Assembly (NCBI RefSeq): GCF_900101885.1
Contig: NZ_FNAN01000003.1
Span: 372,001-436,000, forward strand
Direction of reading: 5' to 3'
From: Dyadobacter soli
GTDB lineage: Bacteria > Bacteroidota > Bacteroidia > Cytophagales > Spirosomataceae
Length of the DNA stretch: 64,000 nucleotides
Shown: positions 25,994 to 34,416 of the stretch, in pieces
Layout of the letters: every line of letters starts with the position of its first letter
Numbering within the stretch: the stretch's first letter is position 1
Program-made: the position numbers and the translations under genes
The notes under the pieces: model-generated
Told to the model about the DNA's origin: nothing
Databases searched by the model: none
The model's input: the letters and a program-made list of their open reading frames with translations, nothing else

Positions 25994-28288
25994 TTATTGA
26001 AGGTTTACGATAAAAAGTGTTTCTTCCAGTGGCAATCTGTAACTTTTTATCTCCGGTCTTGGCGCACTGGCAAGTTTGAACAGGAACACTTCTGCAATAT
26101 TATCTTCAAACGGAACGAGTCTCATAAATTTTTCCCGCAAATCCCGCAATTTTGAACTTTCTGCTTCATCCAGGCCGGCCCCATTGCCCTTGGTTACCCT
26201 GGGGAACAAATAAAACGGGGAAATTAACGGATGGATCGCAAATTGCAATTCTTCTGCTTTCAGCCAGAACCGTTGCATGGATACTCCTCCCCAGAAAAAA
26301 TCCTCGTAATCATATTTCGGCATGGTGATCATGCCCAGCGCCGATGCCGTTTTTACTGAATTCCGGGCCACATCCACCAGCGCGCCGGCGCCCTGGATGT
26401 TCTTCAATGCCTGGACAATTTCTTCGTCCCGGATAATGGAGAGCGCCGTCATTTGCCCTTTGCTCATGCCCAGCGTCCGGATATCGATCCCGTCCCTGGA
26501 ATTTTCGGCCTCGGCCGGCGACCATTTCATTTCTCTTTGTACAAAATCCCGGTGGCCGCTGGGGTTCAAGAGCCTGATCCGGTCACATTCGCCAATAATT
26601 TCCGCGAGTGCCATCATATGTTCCCTTTCATCGAAATAATGGAACCGGGCACCTTCCACACTCTCGGCGGCCGTACGCAATGCTTCCAATTCATTCGCGG
26701 ATACCTGCACGGCGGTAGACGGGTTCCTGTTGGTATTGCGCTCGAATATCGCTGCTACCGATTGAGGTGAAAAAACCGGCTGGGTATTCACGCCTGCACC
26801 ATTGCCTGCAAAAGTGATGACGGCGATCAGCGTGGATTCCTGGCCCAGCGGGAACAATTCCGCATGGATATGCAGGTCCGCCTCATTGCTTTTCAGTACC
26901 AGGTTTTCATAAGCCGCCCCAAATGAAATGTTCGAAGCGATCTGATCGAAATCACCGAAGGAGTATGAGCGGTACCGATCATGGAATAAATGCAGCCTTC
27001 CATTCCGGTAAAGCCATTTCCACGGCTGGTCGTTTCCGGTTGAGGGGGCATAGCAGGCCGCATTTACAATATCTTTTAAAACGGCTTCATCAATTATTTC
27101 CGATGGCTGCCCGACAGGTAACGAATCAGCTATACGAATGGCTTCTTGCACATCAAACGGATCAAATGGATTGCCGGGAACCGCTACTTCGGCCTTTTTT
27201 AATTTATTGCCGATAAGCTCTTCGATATCTACGTAATACCTGCCCGACTCATCGAACTGGTTGAGCAGGATGCGGCGGCACACGTCTGTTACGACGCCAC
27301 CTCCCAACGTCACAGCGCTGGCGAGCTGCGGCCAGGTACTAATGCTCTGTCCGACTTCGACCAGCGACGCCCTGCCTCTTTTGGAGGCATTGATCACATT
27401 TACGATCCGGATCACAAACGGAAGCCGGTCTTCTTCGGAAATGTGTTCGAAGTTTTCCAACGGAATGTCTCGCAGGAGGCCATGGAAAATGGGCCGTTCC
27501 GGTTCAAGGTCAAACCGTTCCACGTCGAGCATTCCCCTGTCGCTAGTCTCCATCACGACCGGTATTGCGAGCTGGGCAGCGCGGTTCCGGCATTTGACTT
27601 TCAGTGTGATATCGTCGCATTCGTCTACGAGGATGTCCAATTTGCCGCCATCGAGCAGAAACCCGTCCAGGTTTTCTTTGGTAATGCCGTCCGGGAAGCA
27701 TTCGATTGTCAGAAACGGATCGATCTCGGCAATTTCACGGGCGGTAACAATGCATTTGTTGACGCCGATGTTGTGAAGCCCGGTACGTATACGATTAAGG
27801 TTACTCAATTCAATGGTATCGAAATCAGCCAGTTTCAGCCTTCCGCAAGTTCGCTCGGTGGCCATGCTCAACGCGACCGAGTGCCCGACTGACAAGCCGA
27901 TGATCCCGATGGACCGCTCTGCGAGTGTTTTCTGCTCTGCCGGGGTAATTTTATAGTGGTTCCGGGTGGTCCTGAGTTCGATGAATTCCTCTTCCGCTAC
28001 GACATGCAACAGGCGTTCGGACCAGGGGTAATATATCCAGTGGCCTTCCGTATCGGGGTTTTTGCCCACAGCCCATTCGCTGTAACGTTGTTCAACCTCA
28101 GCGTCAGTGAGCCGTTTTTTCGGGTTCCGGATACGGATCAGTTCTTTTTTCTGGGAAGCGAATAAATCCAGGATGGTTTTGCCGCGATAATCTTCAATGA
28201 AGGAGAGGAAATTTGCTTTATCTGCGTAGCGCTCTTTGGAGATGAAAACCGGTTTGTAGATATAGTTGAGCTCTATGTTATGGTACAT
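25994..28288 (-). CDS. ThiF/E1-like adenylyltransferase fused to nitroreductase (Rv1355c-like family)
   Basis: About 764 residues from the ATG at 28288; the frame continues upstream to a TTG at 28318 but the ATG is preferred. The first half has an E1/ThiF nucleotide fold: IGIIGLSVGHSVALSM as the glycine loop, then LADFDTIELSNLNRI, the typical ThiF acidic strand, and VDECDDITLKVKCRNRA. The second half is a nitroreductase-like FMN domain (AACYAPSTGNDQPWKW onward). The same fusion occurs in mycobacterial Rv1355c, function unknown (established family name). First gene of the operon; E1-plus-nitroreductase chemistry is also used to make azole peptides, but no YcaO gene is here. Confidence 0.8.
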   Translation of the reverse strand: MYHNIELNYIYKPVFISKERYADKANFLSFIEDYRGKTILDLFASQKKELIRIRNPKKRLTDAEVEQRYSEWAVGKNPDTEGHWIYYPWSERLLHVVAEEEFIELRTTRNHYKITPAEQKTLAERSIGIIGLSVGHSVALSMATERTCGRLKLADFDTIELSNLNRIRTGLHNIGVNKCIVTAREIAEIDPFLTIECFPDGITKENLDGFLLDGGKLDILVDECDDITLKVKCRNRAAQLAIPVVMETSDRGMLDVERFDLEPERPIFHGLLRDIPLENFEHISEEDRLPFVIRIVNVINASKRGRASLVEVGQSISTWPQLASAVTLGGGVVTDVCRRILLNQFDESGRYYVDIEELIGNKLKKAEVAVPGNPFDPFDVQEAIRIADSLPVGQPSEIIDEAVLKDIVNAACYAPSTGNDQPWKWLYRNGRLHLFHDRYRSYSFGDFDQIASNISFGAAYENLVLKSNEADLHIHAELFPLGQESTLIAVITFAGNGAGVNTQPVFSPQSVAAIFERNTNRNPSTAVQVSANELEALRTAAESVEGARFHYFDEREHMMALAEIIGECDRIRLLNPSGHRDFVQREMKWSPAEAENSRDGIDIRTLGMSKGQMTALSIIRDEEIVQALKNIQGAGALVDVARNSVKTASALGMITMPKYDYEDFFWGGVSMQRFWLKAEELQFAIHPLISPFYLFPRVTKGNGAGLDEAESSKLRDLREKFMRLVPFEDNIAEVFLFKLASAPRPEIKSYRLPLEETLFIVNLQ

Positions 28289-28676
28289 TTTAGAATAATT
28301 GTGAAGCCTGTCCTTCAATGGGCCGTGGCCTGATTTAACAAATCACAAAATTGTGCCGATCTTCGTATTAAATTCACCGGACCGGCTATCGCATACCCTG
28401 AATCTCGTATATTACGCATTTTTACTCGCTTCAATAATTACACAAATTGCTGAATTTATTTTTGTAAAACTAACCTATGGTTCAACGGGGAATAAAATAT
28501 TTGGACTTTTGCCCGTAAAATTCTCTTATTAGCAGAGGCTTGGGCCTATGCTACACATAAAAAATTTGTCGAAAGTGCTGTGGCTGTTGATGCGAATATA
28601 GAATTAATATTATAATATTATCAATTAGTTTGGGGCGCAACCACTTCTCGGCCCCGCCTAGCACCAAGTATTCAGG
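28289..28676. other. 388-base divergent promoter region of the signalling cluster
   Basis: Separates the minus-strand five-gene operon from the plus-strand orphan receiver. AT-rich. One TATTTTTG (28457-28464) on the plus strand fits the -7 consensus but lies about 210 bases before the receiver ATG and has no clear -33 partner. A small hairpin GGGGC/GCCCC sits at about 28632-28655 just ahead of the receiver. No gene seen. Confidence 0.5.
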
Positions 28677-29141
28677 ATGGAAAAAGGAAAAATAAGCGTA
28701 TTGTATGTGGATGATGAAATCAACAACCTCAACTCATTCAAGGCCGCTTTCAGAAGAGACTTCAATATTTTAATAGCAACGTCGGGCCGCGAAGGACTCG
28801 AACTCTTGAAACACAACGTCGTGCATGTGATCATCACCGATCAACGCATGCCTGAGATGACGGGTGTGGACTTTCTGATCGAAGTTTTAAAGGATTACTC
28901 CGACCCGGTGCGTATCCTGCTGACGGGCTATACCGACATTACGGCGGTAATCGACGCGGTGAACAAGGGGCATATCTATTATTACCTCAATAAACCGTGG
29001 GATGAACAGCAGCTCCGCATTATTATCAAGAATGCCTACGAAATCTTCCACCTGCGGGAAGAAAACAAGGAGCTGATCGAAAGGCTGATCGACGTGAACG
29101 GTCAGTTGGAATTCCTTTTAAGGCAAAATCTCCTGTCGTAG
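28677..29141 (+). CDS. Orphan response-regulator receiver with coiled C-terminus
   Basis: Receiver protein of 154 residues: acid pocket at Asp12-Asp13, phospho-Asp55 in IITDQRMPEMTGVDF, then LLTGYTDITAVIDAVNKG and LNKPWDEQ, closing with a charged helix (about 125-150). Nearly the same layout as the receiver of the hybrid kinase at 22042-23133, sharing DQRMPxMTGV, TGxTDI and KPWD, so the two are paralogues. No DNA-binding or enzymatic output. Divergent from the five-gene operon; may compete for or pass on its phosphate. Confidence 0.9.
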   Translation: MEKGKISVLYVDDEINNLNSFKAAFRRDFNILIATSGREGLELLKHNVVHVIITDQRMPEMTGVDFLIEVLKDYSDPVRILLTGYTDITAVIDAVNKGHIYYYLNKPWDEQQLRIIIKNAYEIFHLREENKELIERLIDVNGQLEFLLRQNLLS

Positions 29142-29143
29142 CG

Positions 29144-29317
29144 CTAACGCGACGTGTATTTTTTCCTGACGAAACTTTTGATCCCGGCTACCGACGGCCG
29201 GGAGCCGCGGAACATGTAGGTCAATACCGAAAAGGCAGACGAAAATGCAACCGCCAGCAGCAGTATCACTGCGAAAAGAAGGTTGCCGATTGCTTTCAAA
29301 AAGATGATAATATCCAT
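29144..29317 (-). CDS. Small membrane protein, 57 residues
   Basis: A frame from the ATG complementary to 29315-29317 encodes a hydrophobic helix (about 5-30, FLKAIGNLLFAVILLLAVAF) and a basic tail (GIKSFVRKKYTSR). The stop lies three bases from the stop of the convergent receiver gene. The topology (one helix, positive tail) is plausible for a small inner-membrane protein. Not recognised. Confidence 0.55.
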   Translation of the reverse strand: MDIIIFLKAIGNLLFAVILLLAVAFSSAFSVLTYMFRGSRPSVAGIKSFVRKKYTSR

Positions 29318-29359
29318 GACTTCATATAGTGGGTGACTGTCAATGCTTTTGTAAAAACC

Positions 29360-29397
29360 ATACCAGCAGTGCCGGGCGCGTTGCTGGTATCTTTTTT
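29360..29397 (+). terminator. Rho-independent terminator, plus strand
   Basis: ATACCAGCA (29360-29368) and TGCTGGTAT (29382-29390) pair perfectly around a 13-base loop, followed by C and six T. It lies about 220 bases past the receiver gene, beyond the antisense small gene, so the receiver transcript may run antisense through that gene before ending here. Confidence 0.7.
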
Positions 29398-29445
29398 GTA
29401 TAAGTCCCGTTTTTTAGAAATCAGCAAACTAAACGGGTATCAATC

Positions 29446-29655
29446 ATGAAAAAGAGCATCGCAATCGGTATCATTACGGGGATCGTCATGTTCCTGCTCG
29501 TCATTTCGTGTGGTAAACGCATGCAGACGAGCAATAAGGAAACGGAGAAGGCGGATGTGGCCAAAAAGAACAAAACTGAGGGATATTTCTACCATCAGGC
29601 CGAGCAGGACACGAAGGCGGATTCGAGCAGAATCAGGAAAAACATAAATAATTGA
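29446..29655 (+). CDS. Small lipoprotein, 69 residues
   Basis: N-terminal signal with a membrane stretch (IAIGIITGIVMFLLVI) and lipobox LVISC (Cys 22), then a short, highly charged tail (Lys/Glu/Asp-rich) to 69. Probably anchored in the inner or outer membrane. No domain recognised. Stands alone between a terminator and the esterase gene. Confidence 0.65.
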   Translation: MKKSIAIGIITGIVMFLLVISCGKRMQTSNKETEKADVAKKNKTEGYFYHQAEQDTKADSSRIRKNINN

Positions 29656-29732
29656 CCCAATCGGGCGGGGTGCGGCACATTTGAAACGAAAACAGCGTAT
29701 TTTCGTACACAAATAGCCCCTGACAGATTAGC

Positions 29733-29761
29733 GACAGCCGGGCTTCGTAAACCCGGCTGTC
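29733..29761. other. Perfect 10-base hairpin before the esterase gene
   Basis: GACAGCCGGG (29733-29742) and CCCGGCTGTC (29752-29761) pair without mismatch around a 9-base loop. No T-run follows on the plus strand, so it is either a weak terminator for the small lipoprotein gene or a structure in the leader of the esterase. Confidence 0.5.
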
Positions 29762-29812
29762 TCTGTGTTAGCAGGAAAAGATCAGTCAGCACCTATACTA
29801 TTTTCCCTAAAA

Positions 29813-30925
29813 ATGTTGAAGAATCTTTACTGGACGTATGGTCTGGTTATCCTGATCGGGATGTTTTTAAGCTGCCGTTACCCTTCTCCGCACCCGATCG
29901 AGGGCGGGCCCGACACGACGGTGCCCAACAAGCCCGATACCGTCATTATCGATACAATTCCGGCTAAAAATCCCGACTCCTCCCTGGCAGACATTGCGCG
30001 TTTCGGCAGCGTCGATACCATTTTTACCTATTCCAATTTAAGAATCAGTAAAGGCATTTTCGGCAAGGCGACGGATTATAAGGGCAAAGCCACGGACCTG
30101 AGCTTCGAGTTCGTCGCGCCCGCCAAGGATACGCTCAAATACCGGCCGTTTGTACTGATGGTCCATGAAGGTGCATTCATTTTTGGGGACCTGAACAGCG
30201 AAATGGCGATGGCCCGAGGGCTGGCGAGGCGAGGCTATGCGGCCGCATCAATCAACTACCGGCTGGGCTTCAACGGCGGTACTGCGACTTTCGCTTGCGG
30301 AGGGACCGGTACGGACGCGGTAAAGGCAGTATACCGGGCAGTACAGGATACCTATTCGGCAATTCATTACTTTGTCGATCACGCCGAGGAGTTGGGCATC
30401 GATACGCGGCAAATCATGCTCGCCGGCAGCAGCGCGGGAGCTATTACCGTTTCGGCATTGGTATATATGAATGAGGCCGATTTCGAAGCGCTGGCGCCGG
30501 GCATTACCAAGGCCCTCGGCCGCCTTGATCCCCAAGCCGAAAACAGTCCTTTCCGCGTACGCGCGCTGCTCACGCAGATGGGCTACGGGCTGTTCAGAGG
30601 CGAATACATCAATGCGTCGAATGCAATGCCGACGGTTTTCTTCCAAAGAGTAGGGGACAATGTGCTGCCGTATTATGGCGGTACTTTCCTTTCGTGTCCG
30701 GGATATCCGGGAATGGTAGGGGCGAAAGTTGGTGCGGATCAATTGAGAAAATTCAAAATACCGTTCGAACTCAACTATGAAAACCTGGAAGGGCATCATT
30801 TGAGCTATCCTGGGGAATACATAGTGACCCGTTATGCCGGGTTCATGAAACGGCTCTGGTCGCAGAACCCCCGGCAGATTACCAATAATGCTTACAAAAC
30901 GGTGGAAGATGTCAAACTCCCGTAG
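29813..30925 (+). CDS. Lipoprotein alpha/beta-hydrolase (carboxylesterase-like)
   Basis: About 370 residues from the ATG at 29813; a GTG at 29765 would lengthen the frame but spoil the signal peptide. Lipobox GMFLSC (Cys 21). Alpha/beta-hydrolase features: oxyanion region MVHEGAFIFGD (a variant of HGGxF), nucleophile Ser207 in AGSSAGA, and a late LEGHHLSYP that may carry the catalytic His. Likely a cell-surface or periplasmic esterase acting on acylated substrates. Its last 14 bases overlap the end of the convergent acyltransferase gene. Confidence 0.8.
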   Translation: MLKNLYWTYGLVILIGMFLSCRYPSPHPIEGGPDTTVPNKPDTVIIDTIPAKNPDSSLADIARFGSVDTIFTYSNLRISKGIFGKATDYKGKATDLSFEFVAPAKDTLKYRPFVLMVHEGAFIFGDLNSEMAMARGLARRGYAAASINYRLGFNGGTATFACGGTGTDAVKAVYRAVQDTYSAIHYFVDHAEELGIDTRQIMLAGSSAGAITVSALVYMNEADFEALAPGITKALGRLDPQAENSPFRVRALLTQMGYGLFRGEYINASNAMPTVFFQRVGDNVLPYYGGTFLSCPGYPGMVGAKVGADQLRKFKIPFELNYENLEGHHLSYPGEYIVTRYAGFMKRLWSQNPRQITNNAYKTVEDVKLP

Positions 30926-32078
30926 CCTGTCGGCTGGCGGGTTCATGCACAGGCTGGCGCTTACTGTCTTGGAGCCATCGGCTCAGGCGGGAGGTGAGTT
31001 TTAGTTCGAGATAATCGTAGGAAACCTGGGAGGCAACGAATGTAAGGGCCAGCGATAGCAAAAACATTGCGGTGCCTTCGCTGTAAACGGGGAAACCCAA
31101 TTTGCGGAACACGAACCCTAATCCCACCACAACCGGAACGTGCAGCAGGTAGATCGAGAACGACATATCGCCCAGCCGCACCAGCCACGACGGAAACTGC
31201 TGAATGCGTTCCTGGTAGTGAAATACGAATACGGCAAAAATGACCGTAGAACCCAGTCCCCACTGTAAAGGCCCAAAGCCGCCGAGGAAGCCCGAAAGAA
31301 ATTGCCATATCGCCAGGCAAAGGAGCGCCGGAGCGACCGGTTTCAGTGAAAGTAATGTGCGGATCTGTTCGTGGAGAAACCGGTTGTAATAGGCCCGTCC
31401 CAGAAAAACACCAAATACAAAGTTCCAGATGATCGGGTTGGCAACCATATTAAGGTACGGGGCGCCGAGGTCTGGCATTTGATCTGCTTTCAATGTAAAT
31501 GCACCATAATAGGCCGGAATGCCCACCAGCGTAACGACGATCATCACGAAGAATGCATACCAGCGGAGCCGTGAAAAAAACATCGAAACGGCTATCAGCA
31601 GGTAAAAATAAATCTCGTAGTTGAGGCTCCAACCCACATTCAGCGTGGCATAACCGTAAAACGGGGCCGGCGTATTGGCCAACGGAATAAATAGCAGGCT
31701 GCGCAACAGCTCCGACGGCCATTCAGGATTGGACGCAATGCGGCTATGGAGCAGACAGTAACCCAGCGTGATGACAGCATACGCAGGCCAGATGCGGATC
31801 AGCCGTTTGGCTGTGAAGCGGAAAATATTACGTCCGGAGGGAACGGTATTGCGGGTAATGTGTACCATAATGAAACCGCTGATCACGAAAAAGAGGCTCA
31901 CTCCGGCCGGGCCGGACCCTGCTATGAAATCGATCTCTTTCCGGAATGCGGCGTCTGCGGGCATCACGTCCTTTAAATGGTAGATCGTGACGTACAATGC
32001 GGCAATGCCTCTCAAAACCTGAATGCTGTTTAGTTTGGATTCACGAGTGGCGCGGCCGGGGCCCTGGTCTTGTCCCAT
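30912..32078 (-). CDS. Acyltransferase family 3 membrane protein (OafA/YrhL-like)
   Basis: Integral membrane O-acyltransferase of 388 residues. N-terminal NSIQVLRGIAALYVTIYHL holds the conserved RxxA and His; VSLFFVISGFIMVH is the second family motif. About ten hydrophobic helices follow, ending with a basic cytoplasmic tail. Such proteins add acetyl or similar groups to surface glycans. It is convergent with an esterase gene, an arrangement that would allow opposing addition and removal of acyl groups, though that link is inference. Confidence 0.88.
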   Translation of the reverse strand: MGQDQGPGRATRESKLNSIQVLRGIAALYVTIYHLKDVMPADAAFRKEIDFIAGSGPAGVSLFFVISGFIMVHITRNTVPSGRNIFRFTAKRLIRIWPAYAVITLGYCLLHSRIASNPEWPSELLRSLLFIPLANTPAPFYGYATLNVGWSLNYEIYFYLLIAVSMFFSRLRWYAFFVMIVVTLVGIPAYYGAFTLKADQMPDLGAPYLNMVANPIIWNFVFGVFLGRAYYNRFLHEQIRTLLSLKPVAPALLCLAIWQFLSGFLGGFGPLQWGLGSTVIFAVFVFHYQERIQQFPSWLVRLGDMSFSIYLLHVPVVVGLGFVFRKLGFPVYSEGTAMFLLSLALTFVASQVSYDYLELKLTSRLSRWLQDSKRQPVHEPASRQATGV

Positions 32079-32206
32079 TGGGATTACAATTGATTAGTGG
32101 GGAAAGATAGCAAAAAGTGTTTTTGCTTCACAATAAGTAAATACAGGCGCACCTGATACGGCACAGTTTTTTCTCAAACCTGAAATTGAAAGCTAAACAT
32201 CGTTTT

Positions 32207-32635
32207 ATGGCACAGGAGCTCACAGTCCGCAAAAAAATCACCATTGAAGCACCTGTGGCGAAGGTGTGGGAAGTATTGATCGCCCCCAAGTACATCCGGC
32301 AGTGGGACGACCTGCCCCATGATTTCGAAGACTACTACCTCGAACACGGAAAAGTGATCGACTGGTCGGGGATGACGCGGCTCACCGTGACGGGGTATGA
32401 GCCCAACGAGTTGCTCGTTTTCTCGCTGTATGTCTCGAAATGGGAGCAGCCGCCTTCGAATTACGATATTAATTACCGCTATCGCCTCTTGACGGGCGAT
32501 GACGGGACATCTCTTGAACTGGAAATAGGGGATTTTTCAGTGCTGCCCGATGGAAAGGACTATTTTGCTTCGTCGGAGGAGTTTGCAGCGGTAGCGTTGG
32601 AAAAAATCAAAAATTTGTCAGAAAACCGGGTTTAA
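32207..32635 (+). CDS. SRPBCC/AHSA1-domain protein
   Basis: About 142 residues from the ATG at 32207; the frame continues upstream only to a TTG. Typical START-like fold of the AHA1 C-terminal family: VRKKITIEAPVAKVWEVLIAPKY, then WSGMTRLTVTGYEPNELLVFSLY and a C-terminal helix. Soluble, single domain, with a hydrophobic pocket expected; ligand unknown. Lies just upstream of a MerR-like gene on the same strand. Confidence 0.85.
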   Translation: MAQELTVRKKITIEAPVAKVWEVLIAPKYIRQWDDLPHDFEDYYLEHGKVIDWSGMTRLTVTGYEPNELLVFSLYVSKWEQPPSNYDINYRYRLLTGDDGTSLELEIGDFSVLPDGKDYFASSEEFAAVALEKIKNLSENRV

Positions 32636-32648
32636 AAGCGTGGGCGAT

Positions 32649-32656
32649 TATCTTTG
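32649..32656 (+). promoter_or_regulatory. -7 promoter element of the MerR-like gene
   Basis: TATCTTTG matches TAnnTTTG and lies 20 bases before the ATG at 32676. It supports that ATG over the upstream in-frame GTG at 32640. No good -33 element at the usual distance. Confidence 0.5.
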
Positions 32657-32675
32657 TAATAACCGCTTCAAAGAT

Positions 32676-32987
32676 ATGGAACCCAATACCAAACTATATT
32701 ACGACACCAACGAAGTTGCCGAAATGGTAGGCTGCGAGCCTTCCGCATTGCGCTTTTGGGAGAAAAAATTTCCGCAGCTCAACCCCAAACGCGATTCCCG
32801 CAACCGCCGCCGCTACACCGAGCGCGACATCGAGATCATCCGCAAGATCATGCACCAGCGCGACAAGCAGGGGCGCACGATCAAGGGTACGCGCGAGCAA
32901 ATGCGCCGCAAGGAAGAATCCCAGCTGCTCATCCAGCGGCTTTTGCGGGTAAGGAAATTTTTGACCGATATTCAGGAGGTACTTTAA
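32676..32987 (+). CDS. MerR-family transcriptional regulator
   Basis: DNA-binding protein of 103 residues starting MEPNTKLYYDTNEVAEMVG. The winged-helix domain covers about 8-80: helix-turn-helix with EPSALRFWEKKFPQL and wing with RRRYTERDIEIIRKI. The short C-terminal helix is too small for an effector domain. This compact MerR type is common in Bacteroidota and usually sits in housekeeping contexts. The following block of GACCGC repeats begins right after its stop. Confidence 0.88.
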   Translation: MEPNTKLYYDTNEVAEMVGCEPSALRFWEKKFPQLNPKRDSRNRRRYTERDIEIIRKIMHQRDKQGRTIKGTREQMRRKEESQLLIQRLLRVRKFLTDIQEVL

Positions 32988-32989
32988 TG

Positions 32990-33176
32990 ACTGCCGACGG
33001 CCGACCGCTGACCGCCGAATGCTGACCGTCGGCCTTCGGCCTGACCATAGACGATCGGCCATGGACAATTAGAATTAGACCATGGTCGATCGTCGATGGT
33101 CCATGGTCTAAAAAGCGCTATCGCCACAAAAGAACCAATCGGCGGTCGGCCGTCAGCGGTCGGCGGTCAAACAAAC
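32990..33176. repeat. GACCGC/CCATGGTC repeat block, left of the M28 peptidase
   Basis: Arranged as a rough large palindrome: GACCGC-type units at the left (32996-33022), CGGCCTTCGGCC-like dyad, then GACCATGGTC (33078-33087) and GGTCCATGGTC (33098-33108), then the inverse units GGCGGTCGGCCGTCAGCGG at the right (about 33140-33170). A matching block lies at 34417-34590. Confidence 0.75.
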
Positions 33177-33192
33177 GTAACAAATCAACCCA

Positions 33193-34416
33193 ATGCGATA
33201 CCTCATTCTTTCCATTCTCGCGCTTGCGGGCGCCGTGGAATCTTTCGGGCAGCGGTTCCAGACTGCGCCGATCCGCAAGCACATTGAATTCTTGGCATCC
33301 GACGACCTCGAAGGCCGCGGAACTGCAAGCCTCGGTGAGGTACGTGCGGCTAATTACATTGCTTCGGCTTTTAAGGAAATCGGTTTGAAACCTGCCGGAA
33401 CAAAAGGTTATTTTCAGCCTTTTGAAGTTTCATTTGCCATCGATGGCGAGGCACACGACCTCACTGGCCGCAATGTGGTGGGATTTCTGGACAATGGCGC
33501 TCCCAAAACAATCGTGATAGGTGCGCATTATGACCACCTGGGCAAAGGCTTCCAGGGCAGCTCGCTTTCACCCGACAGTAAGAATAAGATCCACAACGGT
33601 GCCGATGACAATGCTTCCGGAACGACCGGCGTGCTGGAACTGGCGCGCTATTTTGCCGGGAACAATGTGAAGGAGAAGCATAACTACCTCTTTATAACAT
33701 TCTCCGGAGAAGAGCTCGGGCTGCTGGGTTCCAAGCATTACGCGGAAAAACCGACGCTTCCGCTGAATACTTTTTCGGCGATGATCAATATGGACATGAT
33801 CGGCCGGCTCGATGCGCAGAAAGGCATTATCGTATCGGGTTGGGGGACGAGCAAGGTTTGGGGCAAGCTGATCCCGGACCTGGCCAAACGTCAGAACCTG
33901 AAATACACCGTCGACTCGTCGGGGGTAGGGGCTTCGGACCACACTTCGTTTTACCTGAAAAACATTCCCGTGGTGCAGTTCTTCACGGGCGGCCACGGCG
34001 ATTACCACAAAGTTTCAGACGATCCGGACAAGATCAATTACGAGGGAGAAGCCAGTATTCTCACATTGATTTCCGAACTGCTCGAAGGACTGGACAAAGA
34101 AACCGCCGAGCCGGAATTCCTGACAGCCGGAAACCCGCATTCGGGAACTACTACCAGCAATTTTAAAGTAACGCTCGGCGTAATGCCCGATTACAGTTAC
34201 ACCGGGAAAGGGTTGAAAATCGACGGCGTCTCAAAAGCACGCCCCGCCGAAAAAGCAGGCATCCTGGCCGGTGATATCATCACCAAGCTCGGCGGCGAAC
34301 CCATCGGTACCATCTACGACTACATGGAAATCCTCGGCAAACACGAAAAAGGCCAAACGGTAGAAGCGGAATTGCAGCGCGGGAGCGAGACGAAGGTGGT
34401 GAAGGTGACGTTTTGA
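33193..34416 (+). CDS. Secreted M28-family metallopeptidase with C-terminal PDZ domain
   Basis: Exported zinc aminopeptidase-like protein of 407 residues. Signal peptide 1-20. The M28 core shows all expected residues in order: His112 and Asp114 in GAHYDHLG, Asp139 in GADDNASGT, Glu173-Glu174 in SGEELGLLG, Asp201 in NMDMIGRLD and His272 in GDYHKVSDD. A PDZ domain covers about 325-407 (ARPAEKAGILAGDIITKLGG). Likely trims peptides in the periplasm or outside. The TGA stop is also the first triplet of a GACCGC repeat block; a similar block lies just upstream of the gene. Confidence 0.93.
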   Translation: MRYLILSILALAGAVESFGQRFQTAPIRKHIEFLASDDLEGRGTASLGEVRAANYIASAFKEIGLKPAGTKGYFQPFEVSFAIDGEAHDLTGRNVVGFLDNGAPKTIVIGAHYDHLGKGFQGSSLSPDSKNKIHNGADDNASGTTGVLELARYFAGNNVKEKHNYLFITFSGEELGLLGSKHYAEKPTLPLNTFSAMINMDMIGRLDAQKGIIVSGWGTSKVWGKLIPDLAKRQNLKYTVDSSGVGASDHTSFYLKNIPVVQFFTGGHGDYHKVSDDPDKINYEGEASILTLISELLEGLDKETAEPEFLTAGNPHSGTTTSNFKVTLGVMPDYSYTGKGLKIDGVSKARPAEKAGILAGDIITKLGGEPIGTIYDYMEILGKHEKGQTVEAELQRGSETKVVKVTF

